This document shows positions 1 through 10,706 of a stretch of 64,000 bases of DNA, piece after piece. The stretch's first letter is position 1. The number at the start of each line of letters is the position of its first letter. The stretch lies in NCBI RefSeq assembly GCF_964656455.1, contig NC_135720.1:51734598-51798597 (forward strand). Reading direction: 5' to 3'. The notes under the pieces were generated by a model. It saw only the letters and a program-made list of their open reading frames with translations, did not search any database and was not told the origin of the DNA. The stretch comes from Halichoerus grypus (taxonomy: Eukaryota > Chordata > Mammalia > Carnivora > Phocidae). Position numbers and translations under genes: made by a program.

Positions 1-1008
1 TGAATGGGGCATGAGCAAGAAATTGAAACAGGTAAGACAATTTTACAGATACTGTATACAGATTTTTTTTTCCATTCATGCAACTTTTTTTTCTTAAAAA
101 AAGTTAAACATGTGAAGCCAAAACGCACAATATATTTTTTTAATATTAACTTATTTTTCTGGTCCTCCTTCACATCTGTTTACATTTCCTGTGTACATAA
201 TGTGCTAGGACAAGTATACGCGAGAAGACTGATTGCCAGGCAATGAGATAATTTTAGAGAAATAAGTGATCATACACATAGTTTTTTAAAAGCAGCCACA
301 CAAATAATTCTGGAGTGTGGCAGAGGCCTCAGAACCAATCATTCATCAAAGAAGAATACACACAAAATTAAACAAGAGGAAAATATTTCATTCATTCAAA
401 CTGCATAAAATGTTATCCACCAAAGATTTAGATCAAATAGGATATACTCTTTTCAGTTCCTTGGGCGTCTGCGTTAAGATCTCGTGTGCAGACAGGATTT
501 CGCAAGGCCTTCACTATCCCCTCACTGCCCCTGCTGCCCCCAGTCTTCAGGACAGGCTGGCTTTTTCGTACCTCTTTGCCAGTGATTGCATTTCTACAAA
601 AAACTCTGCTAAGTCAAAAAATACAACAGTATGCCTAATCATACATGTTCCCCAAATACATCAAGAAAAAGGAAATCAGAGTTAGAGCTATCAGGGTTTT
701 GCTTCTGCGTTCAGAGAGAAAGGGTGACATTCCCATTTCCCTTTAGCAGCCCATGGCATTAGCACATGACACAGGACTGGCTGTCTGACCGCTTTACTCT
801 TGACAGTCTCCCCAAGAGATTCCAACAGTCCTCTTTCCATAAGCGGGGTCCACTGGGTGTAGGCCAAGTCTGTCCCTACTGTCTTCAACAAGATCGGAAG
901 CCACCTGAAAGGGCACCCTGAGACTGGGCAGAGCTGTCCTGAGCTGTGAGTCGTGAGGTCCTCCCCTCAGGGTGCTCAAGTGCCACACACAGAATACCCA
1001 AACTCAAC

Positions 1009-1030
1009 ACCACACACACACACACACACA
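1009..1030. repeat. (CA)11 microsatellite in the FOXO3 3' UTR
   Basis: An uninterrupted CA dinucleotide run on the plus strand (UG repeat in the mRNA). UG/GU-rich runs can bind CELF-type proteins and are likely length-polymorphic. Confidence 0.9.
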
Positions 1031-1060
1031 GCCCATCTTGTATCACACGTGTGTGTTACA

Positions 1061-1078
1061 GTATCACTGTCCACTTGC
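1061..1078 (-). repeat. 18-bp exact direct repeat in the 3' UTR, copy 2
   Basis: Identical to 4382-4399 in the same orientation, 3.3 kb further along the mRNA, just upstream (mRNA sense) of a TGTAACACACACGTGTG region and the (CA)n tract. The bases just outside the 18-mer differ. Confidence 0.9.
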
Positions 1079-1650
1079 ACAATCCTCCCGTTAACAGGAA
1101 AGACAAACTTCTGAAATTTTTAAAAAATATATGTTTCAGCAATCATCCTATTGCAGAGGATGCAATAAAGTAGATCGAGCTCAGCTTCATTCACAGTTAA
1201 TGGGTGAGCTGAACCTGGCAGGCAGCTCTCACACCAGGACAGAGAAGGCTGATGATAAAGCTCTTTTCTAACTTTGGTACAAGGTATCTGGTGCTGGAGC
1301 CTGAAGAGAGAACAGAACCCAAGAGTGCATGTCATGTTTTCAACATTAGTTACTCTTCTAATTTCCCATTAAAAGTGGACGGCTCCCTAGAGCAGCTTAT
1401 TTAGAGGCTGAAGATAACCTGGAATAGTTCTCATCAGGATGCAAACATTACAGCTGCCAGGCCCCTGGAGGCGAAGTATTCCACCCAGATGCTCCAGATC
1501 AGAAAACTTACTGTGAGGGACCCATGACAATGAGAACTCCACACGGCGGCCAACAGTTGGCCCTTCCTGAGAGCAGAGTCTCAGTGTAAGAGGCGGAGGT
1601 CTTAGGCTGCACCTCTGCCCTGTCTGGCCACCGCAGAACCTGGCGAGTGC

Positions 1651-1683
1651 GGGGGTGAGGGGTGGGGGTGGGGGGGTGTCGGG
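1651..1683. repeat. G-rich (mRNA: C-rich) low-complexity block in the FOXO3 3' UTR
   Basis: The plus strand has GGGGG/GGGG/GGGGG/GGGGGGG tracts separated by single T or TGA. The mRNA therefore has a poly-C-rich patch of the type bound by PCBP/hnRNP K proteins, and the DNA plus strand could form a quadruplex. Confidence 0.6.
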
Positions 1684-2949
1684 CCTCTGGGTGGACAGTC
1701 AGCCAGCAGTGGCCAAGGCTGAGAGTGGTGCTGCTGTGATCCTGGATGGGCCTAACTATTCCAACTCCCTCCCAAAACTGACGCTGGCACTCAACTTTGT
1801 CCTGACCTCAGCTCTCCACAATGCTCTACAAGTAGATGCTATTTGCATTATTAAGAAACAAAAAACCCAACAAAGTCAAAGCACCCCTCCCCCTCCATTT
1901 TCCTGATGTGCTCTGTGGCTGCCCTGCTCTCAGACCTCCTCTGTCCCTCCCTCAGCTGTTTTCAATTAAATTATAATCTGGTTCTAGGACATTTTGTAAG
2001 ACATTCTGCCTGAAATTTAACAAACACTGAGAAAAAAGGAGAATGAGATGCCACATGTCTGAAAAGAAGTCAACATTTTAAAGTTGAAACATATTTGAGA
2101 GTTGCTTTTCTTACTCCCAAAGTAGCTCCCAGGGTCTATAAAACTGCAAAGGCAAATTAGCTATTTTGTTAGTTTGCTGTTTCTTTGAGTTCAGGAGAGA
2201 AATTCTCAGGGCCCTCATGCTGTAAGCACTCCGGGTTCTCCTCGTATCTGACCTCCCTTCACCTTTCCCTCCCTGCGGCTGCTGCAGCTGAGTCCCATCG
2301 GCACCCCCACCAGGGCAGCATCACCTAGGAACCCAGACGGGCAGCCTCCTTTCAGTGATACTGGACAGTTCTTGCGTGCAGGGGACTACCAAAGAGTCAA
2401 GGAAGTGGCTAGCATTATTATAAAGAATACAGTAAGCAAAAGTCTGTCTCACTGACAAGCAGACCACGTGAATAGAATACATATTTTTAAAAATTATACA
2501 TACTTTTAAAATGAAGATTATAAACGTGTAGCAGTTTAGAAAAGGCAATACGCTACAGGCCTACTATAACCACAATTGCACGACAATTTACAGATTCAGT
2601 AAAAGGCAGGGTGAAATCAACAGGGCCATCACTCAAACATGACAACCCAAGCGAGGCGGGAGAGATGTGTGACAATACCAAATGGAACTTTCATTATGCT
2701 AGGAGCTGTTATCACCACCATTATCACCCCCAGAGGAATTATGAAGTGAAGGTGCACAAGGGGTCCCCTGGTGGCCGGTGGTAGGTGCAGGGGTCGGGTG
2801 GCACGTCTGTGTTGGTGGGAGGGAGTCAGTGCCCACTGCACGGTGCAAGCGTCAGCGAGAACTCATGCAGGGAAGTCTGTGCTGAAATACTAGCCTGTAT
2901 TCCTAACGTCCATGCAGAATGTTCCATTTTTGTACTGTACATGATAAAA

Positions 2950-2955
2950 TTTATT
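2950..2955 (-). promoter_or_regulatory. Canonical AATAAA inside the FOXO3 3' UTR (candidate proximal polyadenylation signal)
   Basis: The minus strand reads TATAAATAAATTTTATC, and it is the only canonical AATAAA I found on the mRNA strand of 1-4453. It could give a 3' UTR about 1.5 kb long in this exon. It lies in AT-rich sequence, so it may be unused; an ATTAAA variant occurs near 138-143. Confidence 0.35.
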
Positions 2956-3286
2956 TATACATTTATATACCTAATGCTTTTTATGCAAAGAAAAGAGTCT
3001 TCATATATCACTTTGGAGAAGTATGCATATGCTGTGCTAATCAGAGCTTCATTACACCAGTCTTTCATATGTACCTAAGGTGTTCCCAACTATTCTGCCT
3101 ACCAAAGAGGGTAACTAATATAATCCCACTTTCCAGGTTCAACAGAAAGCACCTATACAGCACCATAACTTTTTGAAAACAAAACAAAATGAAATCCATA
3201 GAAGCAGAAAGGTGGAGGGAAAAAAAATGTCAAAACTGCCCTATCTTGTACTTCCATTGTGTCACTTGTACAATTACAATCTAAGC

Positions 3287-3325
3287 TTTTATATATATAG
3301 ATTGTGTGTGTGTATATATATAAAA
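3287..3325. repeat. TA/TG alternating low-complexity tract in the FOXO3 3' UTR
   Basis: Runs of TATATATAG, TGTGTGTGTG and TATATATATA follow each other, giving a short alternating purine-pyrimidine stretch inside otherwise conserved UTR. Confidence 0.7.
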
Positions 3326-3558
3326 ATCAGTTTGTATGCTATTGCCTCTCACTCATACATGTCTAGTAGATCCGATTATACACAGCAAGGCTGAAAATAA
3401 TCAAGGGTATTTTAGGAAAATAGTGACTCTGGTTTGTACTTTTCACACATTTCTCACTATAGGCTTAATGCTCACCTGTAAGTTCATTTCTTCTGCAAAG
3501 CAAAACAGGACTACTTTTCTTTTTCTTTTCTCCTTAAAACTAAATCCTTTAGTGGCAT

Positions 3559-3565
3559 TTGGCAA
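3559..3565 (-). promoter_or_regulatory. miR-182-type seed match TTGCCAA in the FOXO3 3' UTR (second)
   Basis: The mRNA strand reads CTCATTGCCAAATGCCACT, a second TTGCCAA 850 nt downstream of the first and also followed by AAATG-type sequence. Confidence 0.45.
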
Positions 3566-3715
3566 TGAGTGGGCAGCTGAGCTGACTTCTTTCTTGAAAA
3601 GATCCTAATTTCTAACCAGCATACCATCACTATTCACTGCATCAGCTGAGGATAATGCCAGGAGACCAGAGGCCCGACTGCTCTGGCAACTGCAGACCAG
3701 GTGCTGGGGGTCTCT

Positions 3716-3736
3716 CCCCGCCCCCCCCCAGGCCCC
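3716..3736 (-). promoter_or_regulatory. Potential RNA G-quadruplex in the FOXO3 3' UTR
   Basis: On the mRNA strand the block has four G4 tracts with loops CCT, G and C (GGGG, CCT, nine G, C, GGGG). It meets the four-tract, short-loop rule for a stable quadruplex. A C5 run at 3706-3710 on the mRNA strand could instead pair with it as a hairpin. Confidence 0.45.
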
Positions 3737-4381
3737 TCACTCAGAACGAAAACACACTGGGTCGAATGCAGCACTCCATTCGTTGGGCCTATGCAGGGGT
3801 CAGTCCTGGACTGGTGCGCACGGCAAACAGTTGTGCCATTGTTCAGGTTTTAGAAAAGCATAGTTTTCTACCAAACAAAAGAAGAAAGAAAATCCCCCTC
3901 TGGTTTATGTAATTTGTTAGTTTATGGAGTTCCAAGGGCTCAAATGCTTGTGATGCCCAAAGCTAGAAATAGTAACTGGTACAACATTTTCCTTCTGTTT
4001 TTAAATTTGCCAGGGGAAGGATGATTAACATTTTAACATAAAAATACTGCAAGTTAATGCATGTGAAAAACTCAGAAAGTCAAAGGAAAACAAACACAAA
4101 AATGACACTTAAAACATCCCATAAACCATCATGATATGAATACGCCACAGAATCGCCAACAGGAGCTCATGGTGTGCTCTGAACGAGGGTGGGTGGTGCT
4201 GACAGGGTGCTGTCCTTCGCTGGCAGGTGGCTCATCACCCTGTACAAGGAAGATTTTGCATACTTTATATAGAGAGTTCTGTTCCAAGGGTAAGTGCTTC
4301 ACCCGGGGTAAGGGGCCTTTAACAGTCTCTGCTGGGTTAGGAAAATGGTGCGGGATTCACAAAGGTGTTAAGCTGTAAACG

Positions 4382-4399
4382 GTATCACTGTCCACTTGC
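4382..4399 (-). repeat. 18-bp exact direct repeat in the 3' UTR, copy 1
   Basis: GCAAGTGGACAGTGATAC on the mRNA strand, near the 5' end of the terminal exon. It is identical over 18 bases to the copy at 1061-1078. Confidence 0.9.
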
Positions 4400-4410
4400 T
4401 GAGAGCAGAT

Positions 4411-4417
4411 TTGGCAA
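4411..4417 (-). promoter_or_regulatory. miR-182-type seed match TTGCCAA in the FOXO3 3' UTR (first)
   Basis: The mRNA strand reads CCCTTTGCCAAATCTGC some 37 nt into the terminal exon. TTGCCAA is the complement of the miR-182 seed, and FOXO3 is an established miR-182 target. The sequence shows the match only; occupancy is inference. Confidence 0.5.
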
Positions 4418-4453
4418 AGGGTTTCTCTGTAGGTCTTGTGTCAGTTTGAGGGT

Positions 4454-4480
4454 CTGCAGGAGGAGAAAAGAAAACCAAAG
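4454..4480 (-). promoter_or_regulatory. FOXO3: Splice acceptor of the terminal 3' UTR exon
   Basis: The minus strand carries GGTTTTCTTTTCTCCTCCTG then CAG, directly followed by ACCCTCAAACTGAC, which I recognise as the sequence following the junction in FOXO3 mRNA. Confidence 0.9.
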
Positions 4481-4765
4481 ATGATTAAGGACATTCAAAA
4501 AGCAATTGTAGGCACCTCCGGGTCATACTTCACCAGCCTCCTGTCTCCTCACCTCACCTCCGAACTAAGGGTACTCACAGGAAAGCTGTTTTGCTACACT
4601 AGCTTCAAAGGTCTGAAAACCTAAGGACAAAGCATGGAGACTACTTACCGTATTTCTGGGCTTGATTACAAGATGCTCTCAAGTTGAAAAAGCCTAGAGG
4701 AAATGAGGTCATTCATCTTGGGAGGTTAAAAAGAAAGGCAAGTTAGGGGTGTTTTAGTAGGCCCT

Positions 4766-4986
4766 TTCTTTTTTTTTAATATCTCTAAGATTGATTGATT
4801 GACTGATTTGAGAGTGCGTGTGCACGCACACGTGATGGGTGAGAGGGGGCAGAGGGAGAAGAAAAGAAGTTGACTCCATGCTGAGTGCAGAGCCCAATGT
4901 AGGGCTCAATCTCATGACTCTGAGATCATGACCTGAGCTAAAACCAAGAGTCAGACGCTTAACTGACTGAGCCACCCAGGTGCCCC
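4766..4986 (-). mobile_element. Can-SINE, old copy, sense to FOXO3
   Basis: The minus strand starts GGGGCACCTGGGTGGCTCAG (tRNA-like head), continues through ATCATGACTC/CTCAGATCATGA body sequence to a CT-rich stretch, and ends in an A-rich tail. Its divergence and an imperfect GATT repeat in the tail mark an old copy. The tail holds an alternating GTGCGTGTGCACGCACACG segment. Confidence 0.9.
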
Positions 4987-5590
4987 ATTAGTCAGCCCTT
5001 TTAAGTAAGTTAAGTAAGTCAGGGTGCAGATGGGATTTTGCTCTAGACTTCTGGATTGAGGGGTATCCTGGGACATGGAACTTTCAAGCTGAAACGAGAA
5101 AAGTTGGTCACCCTAAGCAGACCAGCCTATGCCTTTCTGGTTCTCTCCCACTGGCTATATGGACTAACCGACCTTGTTTACCATCAATACCAGGGGAGTT
5201 GAAATGGCCATTTTCCACAAAGGCTTACTCAGTCTGCACTGCTGGATTGAGATCATCTTGACTTCCCTTGCTTTAATTAAAGGAGTAAGTTATCTCTAAA
5301 TGGGATGTGTGGGAATTTTTTTTTTTAATATTAAAGGTCTGCAGAGAAAAAAATTATCTAACACACACATATGGCCAAGAAACCCTCCCACAAAACATCT
5401 CTTTAACAGTTAACAATTTATTATTATTTTGCCTTCAACAGTCTTCAATGGTGAGGCACAAAAGAGGTCCTCTCAGACCATCTGAATTTACATGTCTGAG
5501 CAGACTTCCTGAGACCTCTGAGCCCAGAAAAGTTAAAGGACTAAAAAAAGTATACTCACAGAGATGTAGCTAAAAGAATTAACAAAACAG

Positions 5591-5786
5591 GGGCGCCTGG
5601 GTGGCTCAGTCGTTAAGCGTCTGTCTTCGGCTCAGCTCATGATCCCAGGGTCCTGGGATCGAGCCCCGCATCGGGCTCCCTGCTCTGCGGGAAGCCTGCT
5701 TCTCCCTCTCCCACTCCCCCTGCTTGTGTTCCCTCTCTCGCTGTCTCTCTGTCAAATAAATAAAATCTTAAAAAAAATAAATAAAG
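5591..5786 (+). mobile_element. Can-SINE with perfect 15-bp target-site duplication
   Basis: The element runs from GGGCGCCTGGGTGGCTCAGT through TCAAATAAATAAAATC to an A-rich tail. It is flanked by GAATTAACAAAACAG at 5576-5590 and 5787-5801. It belongs to the subfamily with GCGGGAAGCCTGC and CCCACTCCCCCTGCTTGTG, which I associate with bears and seals. It is antisense to FOXO3. Confidence 0.95.
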
Positions 5787-6370
5787 GAATTAACAAAACA
5801 GACCTCAGGACGTAAGACCCTTGGTTTACGGAGACAGTGTCAGCCGTCACCACAGGGAAAAAATGGCTCTAGGCCAAGAAATGGATAGAGAAGTAGGAGG
5901 GAAGCAAGGTGAGTTCACACCATCTTCTCATCAGAGAAGGTAAGCAAGTCATGAAATGTGCACCAGTAAGCTCACATATACGTTACACATCTGCTTTCCA
6001 CTCTTTAGACCAGATATTATCATAGGTTCATTTGGAATTTTCACAAATGTACTTACGACTTCAGTCTCTTCTATGGCTGGGCTGGCTGGCAATCTTACCT
6101 TTCACTACCAATATTCATAAAGACAGCAGGGCTTAGTATTGGTAATGATGCAGAACCATGGTCACAATTACCCTTGCTACAGCTCCAAACAGAAGCACTT
6201 AGGGGTTTTATCAGAGGCAGCAACAATAAAGAAGGAAAAAAGGCCCCTTGTCCCCCACCCATCCCCGGTATTTAATTTCCCCAGCTGATGGATTTTTTTT
6301 TGCTTTGTAAAGGTACTAGACAATATTATCCTGGACTTGTTGGCTTCAGAGCAAGAAAAAGCTAAAACAG

Positions 6371-6571
6371 GGGTGGCTGAGTTGGTTGAGCACCTGCCTT
6401 CGGCTTGGGTCATTATCTCAGGGTCCTGGGATCGAGTCCTGCATTGGGCTCCTTGCTCAGCGGGGCAACCTGGCTGGCTCAGTCAGTGGAGCATGTGACC
6501 CTTGATCTCGGGGTTGTGAGTTCAAGCTCCACACTGGGTGTAGAGGTTACTTTAAAAAAAAAAAAAAAGGC
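6371..6571 (+). mobile_element. Chimeric, two-headed Can-SINE within one target-site duplication
   Basis: A first Can-SINE head (GGGTGGCTGAGTTGG to CTCCTTGCTCAGCG, about 6371-6461) is joined directly to a second tRNA-like head of a different subtype (GGCTGGCTCAGTCAGTGGAG, GTTCAAGCTCC, GGGTGTAGAGGTTAC). An A14 tail follows. Both halves contain A-box and B-box-like sequences. AGCTAAAACAG flanks the whole unit at 6360-6370 and 6572-6582, so it probably inserted as one piece. Confidence 0.85.
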
Positions 6572-6582
6572 AGCTAAAACAG

Positions 6583-9349
6583 ATACCAGATCTAAGTATC
6601 TGTGAAGAATTTAGCCTCCTAGAGCCAGCCAGTGCTATTCTCGCTACTCTACCTGGAACCCCCGAGGAGTGAATGGATAAGGGTACAGACATGGTTCTTT
6701 GGAAGGGTATTCAGTTTTTTCCTTCCCAGTAACACTTAATAAACCACAATCTAACATCACTATGCGATTAGTCATCAAGGACTATACTCCCCAGGTGCCA
6801 AGAGAGAAGCTGTAAAGCACTACCTAATTCAGACCCCATCCTGGTTCCCTCCGGTATTAATTATTCAGCCATGGAAACCAGTGCATACTGGGAAGGTGAC
6901 ACACTTCATTCCCCAAGTACAGAGGCAGAGCATGCAGCCTGCTCCTATGCTGGAGCTGGGTCAGCATCGGAGGAAAGGAGGCAGAGGGCACCTATAACCC
7001 CCCACATGGCATCATTCTAAGCAGAACAGGGCATCAGCCCTGAAACCAGGGGCAGGAGGCCCACACTGAGCCAACAACAATCCCCAGGCCAAATAAACAT
7101 TCCCTCATCAAAAGGCCCAGAATCTTCAGGGAACACCATCTTTCAAAAGGAGATGCACTGATCAGGACTCCTTCCATTTCTGCAGAATGAGCGTGGGGCC
7201 CCCTGTGGCACTAAGTCCCGGCACTCCCTGGGGGTCTCCCAGGCCATGCCTCTCAGCCTGCAAGGGAAACTTTGTGTGCTTAGAAGGGAGCCAGGAAAGG
7301 AGAGGCCCAGTTCCAAGGCAGCTCTGACAAGGACAAATGTAATGAGGAAATCCCACTCCACAGGACAGAAAGGTGACCTGTTTTCTCTGTGATAGAAAGC
7401 AAATACATTATAAAATATTGTAAAAATATAAAGAAATCAGATAAATGTTGAAGAGAAATACAAGCATTCTTCTTTAAAAGAAACACCAGAATCACCATTC
7501 ACTAGGAAGACCTTATGATTAAAAAGAGTCACAAAGAACACAGCTCCTTATCTGCCTTAGATTTTTAGCCATTCTTTGGTGACTCTGTTTGCACATGTTT
7601 ATCTGACTCCATCAATGACGGAAAGAATAGAGGGAGCACTTTAAATGATGACACCAGCTACTGAGCTGGGAATTTAATGATACTTAGGTTGGGTACAGGT
7701 GTGGTGGGTTTCAATGAAGCTCTCCCATTCTTAACATTGTTTAAAATAAGATGTTTAAGTATGCTGATGCTGATTCTAAGTTTAAGAACACATCAGATTT
7801 AAGCAAAACATTTGGAAGGAAAAGGAAGCATACAGCTGAAGGGAATTACAGCTATCACTTTGCAGTTACTAGGCAATAGGCCAACTAACAATAAATATGA
7901 AAGTGCCCTAAAAAAAAAAAAATGTTGTCCTGTCCCATCAGTGACTTTCATTAATGGGGAGACGGTCCCCTCTCTTCCCCCCTGTGCCCAATAAATAAGT
8001 TTGAAATCAGACTGTTGATACAAGGAAAATGAAATGGGGAAGCCAAATGATGAGACCTATTCTAAAAATATCTATGGATGCTGTCATCTGGTCTCTGGTG
8101 AGAGTAAGTCCCTCTATAATCTTGGCATCTGTAGGGAAGACAAGTTTCTGCCTAATTATCACCACTAAATCACATGATGTTCTAAGAAAGGGCAACGCCT
8201 CCAAAAAACTCTACACAAAACATAACAACCCCAATCAACTTTAATCTGGGAATAAAACATAAAAGTTCCTACTGCTGTCCTCCCACAACTTAACTCCACT
8301 GTGACAAACGTGGATTTCTCAGCAGTGTTTTTATCTTCTTGGCACAGAGGAAAGGAATAGGACGCTAATACCAAATATGACACAGAAGGAAAACAAGCCA
8401 GTAGCATGAAACTCTCACATCCACAAATCCATGAAGGTTATCCACTGCTTTCCTAGCTAAAACAAAAGATGTTTGGAAGACGACTGCCTGAAACACAAAA
8501 TTAAAGTGAAACACCAATTTTCCTTACTCTTTAAACATAAAGATAATTTAGGCCAAACCTGCAATCCCCAGGACAAGCTGGGGACTAAATATGGAACATT
8601 TAGGACAGAAAAGGAAATGAATCAATGTTCACTCGATCTGACAGGGAAACCTCATGTGGAGTTCAGAGAACAGGTGTGGGCTTCAGACTATGAATGTTTC
8701 CACCCCTGAGGAGAGAGCAAAGAAATGCCTGCCTGCCACCATCCCTGCTTTGCTCCCAGAGGGATCTCCGGGACACCCAATCCATCACGAGCCACAACCA
8801 TTTGCCACCATCCACCTAGGCTTTTGGAGCTGGTGTCACCCCAGGAAAAACGGCATTTCTGTGGATCTAATTCTGGAGCGCCAAAATGGCAGCAGTTCCC
8901 TTGGAGTCCATCTTCACAGCCAAAACATGGAACAGCTCAAGAAAACACCTAATGGGTACACCACTTCAGCTTAATTTGGTAATTTTTCAGTATCTCCCAG
9001 GTTGGAACGGGAGACAAAGACTTACGGAAGCACGGGAAAGCCAGCCCAGTGGTCACTGTGGCAGCAGGCGCCTGACAGATGAAAATCTAGCTCTCGGCCT
9101 GCAATGCTGGCCAAACAGTGCCATCCTCCAGGACTGCCAGAGAAGGGGAATGAGGTGGTGCAGCTCTATAAAAATACATTTTGACAAATGCTGTCAACTT
9201 GCCACTTTAGATACGGAATAGTTGATGAGGGAAACAGGATAGGTATGGAGGTTTTGGCCAGGCTGGAAGCCAAATTTGTATTCAGTTTGAGGAGCCTCAG
9301 TAAAGGAAAGTCAAGTTTCTAGGAAATGTAGTCCATAGGCACAGATGCC
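6583..9349. other. Intron stretch, nothing specific seen
   Basis: Unique-looking sequence of mixed composition. Short opposing frames such as 7143-7361 and 8654-8974 have no recognisable domain and no paired splice signals. An A13 run lies near 7910. Confidence 0.6.
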
Positions 9350-9576
9350 TTTTTTTTAAAGGTTTATTTGAGAGAGAGAGAATGTGTGCACACGTGTGCA
9401 CGCGGGAGTGGGCGGGTTGGGGTGGGGGGAGGCAGAAAGAGAAGGAGAGAAATCTCAAGCCAACTCCCCTCTGAGCTCGGAGCCTGACACAGGGCTCGGT
9501 CTCACAACCCTGAGCTCATGACCTGACCCAAAATCAAGAGTCAGATGCTCAACTGAATGAGCCACCCAGGTGCCCC
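9350..9576 (-). mobile_element. Can-SINE, old copy with GT/AC-rich tail region
   Basis: The minus strand begins GGGGCACCTGGGTGGCTCAT and ends in AAATAAACC/TTTAAAAAAA. Divergence and extra GT/AC and GGGG sequence in the tail (including the 16-bp palindrome GTGCACACGTGTGCAC near 9386-9402) suggest an older copy. No clear duplication was seen. Confidence 0.9.
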
Positions 9577-10675
9577 TCAACTAATAAGATTTTTAAAAAT
9601 TAATTTAAAAACTTAAAAAAGTATTTAATATTTACCTTCTCCCATCTTTTCTGTATATCCTACCATACACATCCTTTATTACAAGGACCAAAATTAACAG
9701 TCTTGCTACTCTAACTCTCAGATTGCTATCACTGCTTTAGTGATTCACCACTTACAAACAAGAGGGAACTGTACAGGAAGAAATGTGTAGAGCCATAAAC
9801 CGTGACCCGAATATCACATGTTTATGTTTGCCTGTGTGACTCTTCACTGCATTTACTGGCGGGGGGAGGAGATGATTGCGAGTGTGCAGCCAACGCACTG
9901 CATCCCTGGGACTTGGGACTGCAAGTGTAGGTCTAGTGTGCCAGCCCATCTAAGGGCTCCACAACCAGCTACAGAAGAAAAGGGTCTCCAAAGTCTTCTT
10001 TTCCTGCTTTAGATATACAGGGTTTTGAAGACCATCTAATTTTTCCACAAGTGATTCTGAAATTGAAAACACAGAATCAGCTGTTTTAGTTCCACAAATA
10101 GACCAAACCACTCATCCACCTGTAAGGTAAGACCAGGACATGCAGGTGACTCAGGTGGTGGCCAAGAAGCAACAATTCTACCAGTGCAGCAGAAGAAGGA
10201 AACCAAGAAGGGAACTGAAAGGAGGGTCTCAGGGGTGGCTCCAAGACTGACAAAGGACCGCCCTGAGCAGCCTGGCCAGGAGTGCAGACTCCAGGAGTGA
10301 GGTATGGGAGGCCCTCATGTCCCTGCTCAGCCTGGTTAAGCGCCTGGAGCTCCCTTCCATGGGGTCCCCTATCCCAGCCAGCAGGCGACCTGAACTGAAC
10401 GAGCTGGACAGAGAGTGCTTTGGCTTGAGGCATTCAGGCAGCAGGCATAGGGACACCTTCTACCATATCTGTAGGTATGTTGGGCTGTATTGCTTTCTGA
10501 TCATTTCTGAACATACAAATGACCAATCAAAGTTCCAATTAATTACAGTGGCAACATATACATGGAGACCCACTGGAAATTAATTTAAAATTTCAACCTC
10601 AGAACCTCTGGCCTTCTCTTCTTGGCCATTAAATTTCCTTAAGGAGTCAAACACTCCACACAGACATGAATACTT

Positions 10676-10706
10676 AAAAAAAAAAAGAAAGAAAGAAAGA
10701 AAGAAA
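10676..10706. repeat. A-run with (GAAA)n microsatellite
   Basis: A run of A leads into five to six GAAA units, followed by an AGAGAA/GGA-rich stretch to about 10780. Confidence 0.85.

Larger units (their letters stand above)
1..4453 (-). other. FOXO3: FOXO3 terminal exon: 3' untranslated region, running off the left edge
   Basis: This exon is entirely 3' UTR. On the minus strand it begins after TTTCTCCTCCTGCAG with ACCCTCAAACTGACACAAG. Many segments (around 4380-4450, 3990-4130, 2630-2960, 1730-1870 and 100-650) are recognisable as the long, well-conserved FOXO3 3' UTR. No SINE or L1 lies inside it, in contrast to the flanking intron, which supports purifying selection. It contains AU-rich stretches, microsatellites, two TTGCCAA seed matches, one canonical AATAAA and a G-rich block. 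The distal cleavage site is not visible and presumably lies left of position 1. Plus-strand frames here (for example 317-685) are chance. Confidence 0.9.

Noticed and set aside
317..685. 122-codon plus-strand open frame at the left end
   Set aside because: It lies opposite the conserved FOXO3 3' UTR, has no recognisable domain and is explained by the conserved mRNA on the other strand.
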